64,000 nt of DNA from Saturnia japonica. Taxonomy: Eukaryota; Arthropoda; Insecta; Lepidoptera; Saturniidae. The DNA is taken from contig CM065312.1 of assembly GCA_033032175.1 (NCBI GenBank), positions 2,852,001-2,916,000 on the forward strand. The letters are read 5' to 3'. Positions 1 to 10,900 of this stretch are shown piece by piece. Numbering within the stretch: position 1 is the stretch's first letter; the number at the start of each line of letters is the position of its first letter. The position numbers were made by a program, and so were the translations under genes. Under the pieces are notes generated by a model, which did no database searches, was not told where the DNA came from, and saw only the letters and a list, made by a program, of their open reading frames with translations.

Positions 1-93
1 GAAAGGTGAGTTCCCGCATATGACGGCTTTAATGCTGTCCTGGTAAGTGTGCGCTCTTAAAGCTGGAATCTACAGCTTGGTCGTACCATCTTT

Positions 94-300
94 TTAATCA
101 CGGCGTAATCCTAAATTTAAATTGAGAGAAATACTGCCAAAAGTTTTAATTGAAGTGCCATTGGCAGCACTGAGGTCATATCCACTGCTAATAAAATGGC
201 CTCTGGCAAATCGCCGGGGAAAACAAGAAATATCAGAGCCAGTGTCAATCAAAAATCTTTGTTTTGTACACCGGTCCAGTACAAACAGGCGACGACTTGA
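94..300 (-). pseudogene. Ty3/gypsy-like retropepsin remnant
   Basis: Read on the minus strand, this stretch gives about 68 residues with the aspartic-protease active site LIDTGSDIS and the downstream block typical of retrotransposon proteases, ending at a stop at 94-96. Protease cleaves the Gag-Pol polyprotein in such elements. It follows the gag-like ORF in a different frame. Below position 94 further stops appear, and reverse transcriptase, if once present, would lie beyond the window edge. The copy looks decayed. Confidence 0.7.
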
Positions 301-323
301 GAGCGGGCGATCGGTACTCGCAA

Positions 324-1184
324 CTACCGATCGCTTGTCGCGTTTCCCGAATGATTTTTAGTCCACGTGCATAGCTGTGTACATTTTTGTGCTCGCTTAC
401 CAAATCGTTCGTGGTACCAACATAGGTCGGGATTCCGTGATTGTGGTGATTGTGAACGGTTGCAGCTACACGATCTGCTGCTGCTACGATTGCGTGACTT
501 CCCTCTATATGTTCCCCCCGTAGCTGTAAGAGAAGCAACAGCACAGGAGAGGTCTGTTACTTGTTCTTGAAGCGAGAGGAATGCATTCTGTTCCGGTGCT
601 GGTGGGTTAAGTGAAAGTGTACTAGCACCTACCTCAAGCGGCTGGGATTGTATGTCCATTAGGGTATCAGCTAATTCTGCCAGCTCACCAAGTTCCTCCA
701 AGCGTTGAGCAGCCAAAATGATCTGCAACTGTCTGGGAAGTCGACTAGACCAGATATATTTCATCAGCTTGTCTGGGAATGCAGGTCCTGCCAGAAATCT
801 GAGGTGGCGGAGAAACGAAGAGGGCTTCCTGTCGCCAATCTGTTCTTTTTCTAGCAGCCGCCGCATTTTCTCTTCATATGAATCTGAGAATCTAGCAATT
901 ATTGCAGTTTTTAGAGTCGTGTATGGGTTGGTCTGAGGAGGTGAAATAATAATGTCCTCAACCTCACAAGTGCAACTAGTGTCAAGTAACGATACTACAT
1001 AATAAAATTTTGTTGTTTCTACTGTAATCCGGTTAATGTTGAACTGGGCCTCTAAGCTCGCAAACCAAAGAGCTGGGCGGTCTTTGCAGAACGGAGGGGT
1101 GCGGATGGAAACACGGTGAACCTCTAGAGGTGGGTTCTGCTTATCCTTATCATCAACAGTGTCGGATACGCCACCTTCAGCCAT
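324..1184 (-). CDS. Gag-like protein of a Ty3/gypsy-type LTR retrotransposon
   Basis: An open frame of 286 codons. Residues about 30-150 resemble the retrotransposon Gag capsid fold: a WFASLEAQF motif, then a YYVVSLL helix and a basic RHLRFLAG region. The C-terminal part is Ser/Arg-rich and ends in a CWYHERFGKRAQKCTQLC motif, a Cys/His cluster seen in insect gypsy Gags in place of a classical CCHC knuckle. Gag packages element RNA in cytoplasmic particles. A protease remnant follows in another frame at 94-300. The ORF itself is unbroken, but the element as a whole is probably dead. Confidence 0.75.
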   Translation of the reverse strand: MAEGGVSDTVDDKDKQNPPLEVHRVSIRTPPFCKDRPALWFASLEAQFNINRITVETTKFYYVVSLLDTSCTCEVEDIIISPPQTNPYTTLKTAIIARFSDSYEEKMRRLLEKEQIGDRKPSSFLRHLRFLAGPAFPDKLMKYIWSSRLPRQLQIILAAQRLEELGELAELADTLMDIQSQPLEVGASTLSLNPPAPEQNAFLSLQEQVTDLSCAVASLTATGGTYRGKSRNRSSSRSCSCNRSQSPQSRNPDLCWYHERFGKRAQKCTQLCTWTKNHSGNATSDR

Positions 1185-1385
1185 TTTATAAAAATATTAT
1201 TGAAAGACTATGTGAATGCTAGTATTTCTCTCCGTATTTCTCGGCGTGTGCGCGGTGGTGCTTCGCCCTCTCGAGTGTTAACTTCTTGGTAGACGAGTAA
1301 TGCGAGTATAGCAGGCTTCAGGCCGGCCGGTGCGTCGCTTGTACATGGATCGTCAATTTCCAAGCGTCGGCGAATGTTGCGTCTT

Positions 1386-1403
1386 TAACCGTCGGGGTCA
1401 CCA
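1386..1403 (-). other. candidate primer-binding site of the gypsy-like element
   Basis: On the minus strand the sequence begins TGGTGACCCCGACGG, about 200 bases upstream of the gag start. A TGG start followed by a tRNA-3'-end-like complement right after an LTR is the usual layout of a primer-binding site. I cannot name the tRNA with certainty. Confidence 0.4.
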
Positions 1404-1737
1404 CTTATAGGATCGTTTGGCGGATCCTATTAATAAAAAATGCAGCTCAGCGTTTGAATTATTGCTGTATTTATTTTGTCCTAGTAACCGATTACAGAAT
1501 AATATATCTTCCTGTCAGTCCGTGACAGATGTCTTCTTTTATCTTTTTCAAGACTTGAAAGTCAGCCAGTCTATCTTAAACAAAAGAGAATGTGGCTGAA
1601 GTAACAACTATTTATTGTGATAAGTCGCCACAATATAATTTATTTTGTATTATAATCTGACCATACAGCATAACAATGCATCTACCGATTCCAAGTTCTA
1701 TGAGAATAATATCGTCACCCTTATGGTTTATTAGACG
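1404..1737 (-). other. possible 5' LTR region of the gypsy-like element
   Basis: This AT-rich stretch lies directly upstream (minus-strand sense) of the candidate primer-binding site and would be the 5' LTR. No second LTR is in the window, so its outer edge cannot be fixed. A foldback repeat starts at 1738. Terminal TG/CA bases are not clear. Confidence 0.25.
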
Positions 1738-2213
1738 CACGATCTATCGCATACGATTTTTGGTGCCGGGAGGTAGGGGGCACGGCCGCAGAATCGAGTA
1801 GCCATAAGTAACTCAGCATAATTCCTTGCGCCAACTCAATAACTTAAGCGCAGCTTACTGCGCCGGCGCATTGAGTTAACTGAAATTTGCACCATGGCAC
1901 AGCAGAATAGTACACGAAGCAAGAGAGTTAGAGAAAAGAATGAGTCGGCAGAACGGCGCGGCGCGGCGGCGCGAGTTGCGTGGGTGTGCGACGCTGTCCC
2001 TTAGCCGGCTCGGTGCGCTGAAGTGCGCTATGTGCCAACACATTTGGTATAAGTGTGTTAACACATCCGTACTAGGAGCAGTAAGCCGAGTTGGTGCAAT
2101 TGCGCGGCGCGGCATAGCGCAGTGTTACTTATGGCTAGAATCGAGTCAATAAGTAATAGCGACGCGGTACCCCCCGCACCAAAAATCGGCTGCGACAGTC
2201 CGACAGATCGTGA
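1738..2213. repeat. long foldback (MITE-like) element
   Basis: Two imperfect inverted arms of about 100 bases, near 1738-1840 and 2110-2213, share the blocks ACGATCT, CGATTTTTGGTGC and GCCATAAGTAAC in inverted order. They flank a GC-rich centre with GCGCGGCG-type runs. This is the structure of a non-autonomous foldback DNA element. No target-site duplication could be set. It may be nested at the outer edge of the gypsy-like element. Confidence 0.6.
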
Positions 2214-4369
2214 AGTCTAATTTGTCTACGCCTTGCCTTTACTGTGAGCTCTGGCAAAATTATTTGACAAAACGCAAAACCCAATAAAAGTAGGTATTTC
2301 TCCCTTAATTAAAAGTATCTGTGGTAGGATACGTAATTACGTAGTATCTCCAAGTAGTGTGTGGCTCTGGTTATTGGTCTATGGTCTGTGGTGGTATGTG
2401 TTCTGTGGTAGTAGCCGTAGTAGATACTTACGTTATAATTTGTTTTAAATCTACATTTTAAAATAAAAACACTGATTTTTTAAAATTATAATTGAGACAA
2501 GAGTATATTTACAGTAAGTATTTTTTTAAATACAGTATTTATGTATTATAAATATTCTGTGTATGGCTTATATAATCAACTCGCGCACTTTCGATTTCAC
2601 GCTCAAATAGCACATTACATATTAACTTTTAGCGCATCCATAATTACAAATTTCGTTGTCAAGGTCTTAAAATGGTAAATGATTTTTATTTTCTTTTAAA
2701 TAGGTTTAATAAATCTATTATGTATTGATTGGATCAACTTAACTACTTACGTATTACTTACGTACATATGTAATAATAATATCGTGATTTTGATTTTAAA
2801 TATTATTTTTTATTAATATACGAAATAATATTACGTTGGTTCTTAAAGTACTCTTTTTCTATACCTATGTTCTAATGATGTGCCATGTATGAACATATTA
2901 AATTAAAAAAATTCGATGAATAGGCGAATTCCATCACTGCGTGTTATATTTATGTACCCACCTACGAAAAAAAGCCACATATGTTGTTGATATTCCACAA
3001 TAGAAAGGTTAATTGACTAACATGCATTTTACAAATTTTACTCTATAATAAAAAAAGAACCATCTACCATCAATTTTAATTACTTTTTCCACTGTGAACA
3101 TGCAAGTTTTAATTTACCTTTTAACTATATCAAAATCATTACATTTCTTAGACTTACAAAAAAAAATTCTCTTGCTAACTTTTTTTTTGTCTAGAATTAA
3201 AGTTAGACATAATTTATAATAATAATAATCTTTAATTCAGATTAATTCCATATAAAAACATATATTTTGTTAGTACTGACTTAACCTAGTATAATATTCT
3301 TAAATCACAGTAGTATTTTAATTAACTAAATATATGCTTGAACACATATGTAGAACAGCCCAGTAAATCAAAAAGGGTCCATCTCTCTCACAAGTTAGTG
3401 TGCTCAGAATGCTATTAGGACTACCTAAGAACCTCCTTTGCGTCAAGGCAGATCATTGACACATGATGGAGTAAAAGTAATTGACCCTAGCTTCAGTGAA
3501 CATACCTGACACAATGCAGAATCGAGGCAATCCCAACAATATCCTGAATGCATTGTTATAGTGTATGCGAAGAGCATTGTTAGCTTTTTGCGTGTACCTA
3601 ACCCATAGACTGCACAAATAAAATGTTTGGCAGTCAACATAATTGCATTATAAACAGCGCAATTAAACTATACATACAAACTATAAATAATTCTTCCAGT
3701 TAGAAAGTAGGCAAAAAAGTGGAATGAATATGAAAGCCATTAAATGCAGTTTTTCTTATTAGAAAGAAATGAATTAAGTTGTTAAATGATTTAAGTTGTA
3801 GTGACTTGGAATCAGGGGATAATACATGACTGAGAGAATGTCAGGCAATTACCTGACTTTAATATTGCCAAAATAGAGAGTAGTTAACGCATGTACACTT
3901 ATAAAAACATCTTAGGAAAGTACATTTGAAATATATATATATATATATATTATATTCCATTAGAAACTAGATTTCATTCATGACTTCTTCCTTGTTTAAA
4001 AAATATACTAAGAATAAAAATAACCCTGTACCTAACACTCTAGGGTAAAAATGTAGCTTCATATTGGTGAAAGAAATTTTAGAATCAGATCAGTAGTTTC
4101 AGAGATTACTTTCTATAGACATACAAAATTTACTTTGTTAGTAGTATATAGATTAGATTATTTTTTCATGAATTTTATTCAGATATTATTGAATCCTTTT
4201 TATTTTCCAATTACTTCAGTTGTTATTTTTTTATAAATCTGTAGTTCTGTTTACAGTTTTTTTTTCCAAATTATTCTAAAAGCAAACTGTAGGAATGGTG
4301 AATGGCATGAATATGCCATTAATTTTTTTTTGTCAGTTTGTTTGTATGTTCGGATTTAACTCAAAAACA
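2214..4369. other. AT-rich stretch, probably upstream or first-intron sequence of sideroflexin
   Basis: No coding region is supported. There are scattered short repeats, including an AT dinucleotide run at about 3930-3950. An untranslated first exon and promoter of sideroflexin should lie in or left of this stretch, because the coding exon starts just after a splice acceptor. I could not place them. Confidence 0.4.
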
Positions 4370-4895
4370 GCATGACCGATTTTTATGAAATTTTGTACAC
4401 AGGATGCTTATGTCATTGGCCAATTAATGAGACTATTGAATTTTGCTATTATAAAGAGCAAAAAAAAATATTTCAAAAAACATTTTTTGTTGTTCATTCT
4501 GGACTGATTTTTATGAAATTTTGAACATGGAAAGTATAAGTCATTCTGGGAATGTTTTGCTTTAAGATTTGTCAATAATAATTTAGAACTAGTTAAATAA
4601 AGAATTCCAAAAATTCATATTTCATAGATTCTCAACCGATTCTGATTAAATTTTGTAAACGGAAAGCATACGGCGTACGTCATTCTATAGTTGATAGGTT
4701 ATAGGAATCATAAATAAAATTTAATTCTTAACAGATTTTCATGAAATTTTAGAAGTGAATATACCATGAAGTATACATGCCATTTCTCAATTGATAGATT
4801 ATATGAATTGTTAATAATATGAGTAAAAATAAAATTATGGGATTTAAGTAAATACAGCATAGTAACAAACGCGTGGGGAGCCGCAGGCACACCGC
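4370..4895. repeat. degenerate tandem array, about 110-base unit
   Basis: The phrase GATTTTTATGAAATTTTG and variants, followed by a GGAAAGCATA-like and a GTCATTCT-like block, recurs about four times (near 4377, 4506, 4638 and 4736). The array ends in a GCCGCAGGCACACCGCTAGT-like tail resembling the 3' ends of lepidopteran interspersed repeats. It is likely the 3' part of a LINE- or SINE-like repeat with internal tandem units, about 70 bases before the first coding exon of sideroflexin. Confidence 0.5.
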
Positions 4896-4968
4896 TAGTT
4901 TATGCAATAAATATATTTATATTTATTCCCTTCTAGGTAAATATAAGATTTTTTTTTTGTTACAGATA

Positions 4969-7900
4969 ATGAACTCCAAACAAAGAATAGACATCACTCA
5001 GCCTCTGTGGGATCAGAGCACATTTTATGGTAGATTTAGACATTTTGCTTTTATCTCCAATCCTCTTCTATCACTTGTGTCAGAAAGGGAACTTTATGAA
5101 GCTAAGGAATTATATTTGAAATACAAGTGAGAACAGTATAATATGATTGTTTTTAAATATTTTACAGGTTTAGTATTTGGCCACTATCTCATCCAGTTTT
5201 ATTTGAGAATGTGTCCCAAGATGCGAACACGCTAAGTTTAATTTAAGCCTAAAGGAACTTACTCATGAGTGTGTTTGCCTGAACACAAGGTTTTTTAGAG
5301 AGTTTTGGTTGACTAACTGAGCATTGACAAATGCTTTCCCATCATGCTATGGTTTCGTCACTGTGTTTTCCTTCACAGAAAGCAAATAGCTTATTGTTGA
5401 ATCTGAAACCTATATACAATATATAAAAAAAATCCTGAGGGTCGAGTGGTAACACCTTGTGAACCGGTGAGTGCATATTGCAAACCATGATAAATATAAC
5501 ATGTTTACAATGGTAACTAAGTGCAGAAAAAAATTAATTGAATTTGAATGCACCAATATCCACAAGATTGTCAAGATTTATAAAATATATAAGGTACGTA
5601 TAACAAAACCCCAATTTAAAAAAATATTGTCTGTTTGTTTGTTTGGGGTAATCTCCTAAATGGTTGGACCGATTTCGACTGGACTAGCAGTAACAAACTG
5701 GTAGTAAGCAGATATGAGGAATAACTTAGGCTAGTTTTATTTTAGAAAAATAATTTGGGTTCAGCACAATTAAAAAAAAAAACTGGTCATGGTGAATCAA
5801 TTCAGGCGCTTAAATAGATTACGCTAAGGAAACCATAAGTGATAATTCAAATGAATGTACTACATAATTGTATATATTAAAAAGACCTACAAAAAGTCAG
5901 CGAGAGCATATGTCTATCTTCTAAGCATCACCCACAATAGCATTTTTAGCATAATCAGGAGCGGGGGTAGCACGATTCGCGCTCGTACCCTATCGACGGA
6001 ATTCTGTAGTACAAGCGAGCGCAGCCGCGGGCTCAGCTGGTATACTAGTTAGAAAGCACTAGGACACTAAGATACTCGATGTTAAAGTATTTGCCATACT
6101 TATATGTAGTTGGAAATTGATATACTTATATTATAATAGTTTTGCTTATAAGAATATTTTCCAAACCAATAGAATATATTATGTTGTTAATTTGATTTTA
6201 TGTATTTGAAATTAGACTACAGAATGAGTATATTTCTATAGACCATTACATATGTAGAGCAGGTCAAGAGCCCAGTGAGACGAAGTTGGAACAAGTGATA
6301 AGAGCCAAGCAACTATATGAATCCGCATTTCACCCTGACAGTGGGGAACTACAGAATGTTTTCGGCAGGATGTCTTTCCAGATGCCGGGCGGTTGTCTCG
6401 TCACTGGCGCAATGTTGCAGTGGTACAGGTAAGCACCAAGTTCAAGTTAATCCCAGTTAAATATTTTAACTCAATAAGGGTAAAGTAGAGTAGAATCTAG
6501 ATGAGAGAATGAGATAGTATCTTTCCATTGAGACAAATGTAAGTAATTAGAGAAATGGAAGGATTACTGAAGTAAGTTCATATTAAGCTGATTAAAATAA
6601 ATGTGTGTGTTAAGAAGGTATGGAAAAGAGAGATTGCAAAACAAAACTAATTAGTTTGTCCAAACATAAACCGTGTCGCTTAGTGCGTATTGTTCGATAA
6701 GGTTCGTTCAGTGCCAAGAATTGCGACAATGTTGTGCGCGTTTATTTGCATTTGCGATGTAAAATGTATAATTAACAAATTTTAATACATTATTGCGACG
6801 ATTTAGAAATCGAATGTCAGTTTTTAGTGACCCTGGAGTTAACTATACTTCATATTCAATTCAACAATCAAAGTATTAATAAAGAAAAACAGCGCGTGGG
6901 ACGAATTGCGTTTGTTGATAAGAAAGAATAATGGAAAATGGCAGAAAATGAGGTGACCATGCATATTTAAAACAAACTGCAAGTGATCAATGAAATTCAT
7001 TCCCTATTTTTTCACCTCCAATTAAGTTTATGGGAGGGTTGCGTTGTAGACTTGATATCAATCTGATTGTCAAACAAACTCCAATCGCTAGGAGAATGAG
7101 GCAATTGATGATATTTGTTGAAAGGGTTATTTTAAAAATTATTTATATGAAAAAACCAAGGAATAAATTATGTGTGTAGTATGTAGTAGTTACAAATGAA
7201 GGAGGGGTTTACCGTCCTAAAAAAAACGCATACATTTAATTTGTACTTTTGGTTTATGTGAAAAAATTAAACTTTTATTCAACAACACACCTTGCCTATT
7301 TATAACATTTGTCTTATTCTATGGCGCTCATCTATCTCTTTCAGTTTATAGCATAGTTTTCTTTCTTTCTTCGGTTTCTTAACTTCCTTCACTAAATTTT
7401 CCGTTCTTTTTGAGTTAGAAATCTTATGTTTAAAACGTTGTATTAAAATTCACCCGTAGAATTTTACTCTCATCACGGCTGAAGAAGTTCTACTCCATCC
7501 TCTCTTTTAGCCTTCTATCCTCCTTCTCTGTACCAATTATCTACCCTTTTTACATTAGAAACGTTTCGTTAAAAAAGTTGCATTAAAATTCGCCGTTAGA
7601 ATTTTATTCTAATCGTAACTGAATAAGTTTTATTCCCTCCTCTCTCTAGAAATGGTGGCATTTCTGTTGTATTCTTCCAGAACAGCAACAGCGGTGGTAT
7701 TCTGGCAATGGGTGAATCAGTCATTCAACGCGCTGGTGAACTATACGAACAGGAATGCGAACTCTCCGCTGACGACCACTCAGATGGGGGTCGCGTATGT
7801 ATCAGCTACCTCCGCTGCGATGACAACAGCTTTGATCTTTAAGTATGGAGTTCAGAAGCGGGCCACGAACCCTATTTTTGCTGTAAGTATAGAGAGGTTT

Positions 7901-10900
7901 TTTATTTAGATCTCGAAGTGGTTGATGGGTGAGTCTAAGACTCGATTAGCATTTTGACCACCAAGTTATCAAGAACTTATCAGTGCATCAGTGTGTGTGT
8001 GTGTGTGTGTTTTTAAATTCTTTATAGGTTTTAGCACATGACTACAATCTCATCTGATGTTAAGATGGTGACAAGCTAAGCCTAGTGGAGAAACTAGTTC
8101 TCAAGTGCAGCTGTCAGAACACACTTTTAGGTGCTTGGTATCAGATTTTATCTTGAAGGTGGTAGCTAGCCAGGTAAGTATTAGAGAATAGTCTATCACT
8201 ACGCTATGATTTCATCACGATATTTTTCCTTCAGAGCTCAGGTTCATTGCAGTGATTCGAACCCACGTCGATTGACACATGCCCGCTACCAATAAACCAT
8301 AGTTGTATTTTGTTCAGCCACATCATTACATAACAATGGATGAGATTATGGGTATTATGGGTATGGCTATGGGTTAGTCAACACAAAACATATTAAAACA
8401 TTACCTATTTATATTTTCCAAATATCTTCCATATTAAAGTTAGGTCTCATAAATTCTTGTATATATATATATAATAGGTCGTTACCTATGAAATTGCCGT
8501 TCTGCAGTACTGGCCATTTTAAATCCAAATAATTTTTGTTTGGCTAAGAATTCTAATTTCAAATTAATTTTATTTAAAGAACATGGAATTCTTTTTCCAA
8601 AAGTATTCATTTATTTATTGATTAGTGTTACATTTTCATCGCATTTCAATCTTTTTGTCATCATGGATACGTTAAAAATTCGAGTAATTATGGAATATGA
8701 GTACCGTCGTGGCAGCAACGCGGCACAAGCGGCACGCAACATCAACGACGTTTACGGAGCTAACACTACAAACCAACGCACCACCTGTTATTGGTTTGCT
8801 CGCTTCCGTTCTGGGAATTTCGACCTGAAAAATGAACCTCGCGGTCGTCCGAAGACTTTGGTCGACAATGACGAATTAAAGGCGATTGTAGAAGCTGATG
8901 ATACAAAATCTACGGCTGAATTAGCAGCAGCTTTCGACGTTAGCGTCAAAACAATATTGGTCCATTTGCGTCAAATTGGTAAGGTAAAAAAAAAAGCTTG
9001 ACAAATGGGTGCCCCACGAACTCAATGATCGCCGCGTCGAGACGTGGCTTGCACTGCTCAACAGACACACAAATGAAGGAATTTTGAACTGCATTGTTAC
9101 CTGCGATGAAAAATGGATTCTGTTTGATAACCGCAAGCGCTCAGCAAGTTGGTTGGATCCTGGTTAAGCACCTAAACAATGCCCTAAACGAAAACTTACC
9201 CGTAGAAAAGTGATGGTCACTGTTTGGTGGTCTAGCGCCGGTGTGATTCATCACAGCTTCTTACCAAACGGGATGAGCATTACTGCAGATGTGTACTGTG
9301 AAAAACTGAACACAATGATGGAGAAGCTGGCACATCTCCAACCAGCATTGGTCAATCGCTCGTCTCCGCTGCTCCTGCACGACAACGCGCGACCTCTTAC
9401 TGCACAGCAGACGGTCTCCAAGTAGCAAGAACTGGGGTTGGAAGTTTTTCGTCATCCGCCCTACTCACCAAACCTTGCGCCTACAGACTACTACTTTTTC
9501 CAGAATTTGGATAACTCCTTGGCGGGGAAAAAATTCAATACCCGTGAGGCAGTACAAAATGCCTTTGAAGAATTTCTTGCCTCCCGTCCAGCTGATTTCT
9601 TTCAGAAGAGCATCAATAAACTGCCACTGCGCTGGCAAAGATGCATTGATTGCATGGGTGATTACTTCGATTAATACAAATAAAAAATACATGAAAAAAA
9701 TTCGTTTAAATTTCTTCATACAAAACGGCAATTTCATAGGTAAAGACCTAATATATATAACTTGTGTTCGATAAGTTGAGACCTGAGCGCGGTTACGTCA
9801 TTGTCGGGTCCTGGTACAGTGAACAAAAAAAGAACACAACTAGCTTAGTATAGTAAGAGACTAAAAAAACCTATATTAAATAATGGCGTTGCGCGCTGTA
9901 CAACGTGGGTGTCATCGGGAAAGCGGGTGGGCAGTCGCATTCCGCGCGGGTCTCAACTTATCGCGCACGAGTAGTATATGCAATTGGGTTCTCGGAAACG
10001 GCTCCAACGATTTCGATGAAACTTTGTATTTAGTTAAGAGCAAAGCTCGGTCGTTCAGATATTTATTATAATAGACAAATAGTAAATAGTGTAGCTAGCT
10101 AATTTTCCTTGTGAAAGCCAGCCAGCTTATCAGCCACTATACACCGAATATTTTTATTTCTTTTTATAAAAATATAAAAATTGTTCCTTCAATATTGTGT
10201 GTAAGAGAGAAAGGGCACATATAAATTTCTTTGGAGTTTTATCTCTACTTGGGACAGTCCGACTAGTGGAATACCGTACAGAAGATCGCAGCCAAATAAC
10301 CTAGTGTTGTATTCCTATGATGAGTAGGGATTCCAGAGCTCCTTTGGGTAGTGGGGTTCAAGGTCTGCAACACGTTAGTGATATCTATGGTATTACAAGC
10401 ATGCATAGGCTGCGATAGCCGCTTACTATCAGGCGGGCCGTATGCTTGTTTACCACCTTTGTTATTATTAGTTAAACGATATATACCAAGGGACACAAGA
10501 ATGGTTAAAAAACCTAAACGAAACTAAATGCACTGTATTACTTAATGGGAATAAAAACCCTATAAAACCATACTTAATAAATAATAAAAAATTAGATGTT
10601 TTTGAATTTCAGAAAGACTCAAATTTAAAATGGGAAAAACATATTCTGATTATACAAAAAAAATAATCTATTCTCTATATTATACTAAAAGCGTTTTTAT
10701 ACATTGACAAGATACTATTTTTAAAACTGTATAAGACTTACCATAATAAGGCCATTGTTGGAGTATGCGTTTCAGATCTGGAACCCATACTTTAAAAAAG
10801 ATATTGAGCTCGTTGAAAGAACACAGCGTACAGTCACGAAAATAGTTGCAGGTTTAAGAAATTGTCCCTATGAAGATCGCTTAAGGATCCTTGGTCTTAC

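Larger units (their letters stand above)
8440..10062 (+). repeat. family E repeat, split by two insertions
   Basis: The left part, AATTCTTGTATATATATATA near 8451-8474, and the right part, CTCGGAAACGGCTCCAACG at 9990-10062, are contiguous in other copies at 51865-52050 and, inverted, 60645-60830. Here they are separated by a mariner (8475-9750) and a foldback element (about 9763-9970). The right part ends in an AAGCTCGGTCGT-type tail. Confidence 0.6.

Noticed and set aside
1940..2152. 70-codon plus-strand frame (and a minus-strand frame at 1876-2115)
   Set aside because: Lies inside the GC-rich centre and arm of the foldback repeat and has low-complexity Arg/Ala composition, so it is not a gene.
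4370..4895. CRISPR-like array
   Set aside because: The repeated phrases are degenerate with unequal spacing, and the genome is animal.
7312..7345. 33-base inverted match to 21115-21147 (GAAAGAGATAGATGAGCGC)
   Set aside because: Too short and unsupported by flanking similarity to call a repeat family or the ends of one element.
7652..7680. ATG at 7652 as an independent start for the sideroflexin-like frame
   Set aside because: The residues before 7681 do not match the family, while an acceptor at 7680 joins in phase to the previous exon and restores the conserved [10 protein letters not shown] junction.
8251..8270. Possible tRNA gene at GGTTCGAATC-like motifs (also 42336-42346 and 49370-49380)
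   Set aside because: Only the B-box-like part is recognisable. No cloverleaf could be drawn, and the motif recurs with SINE body sequence.
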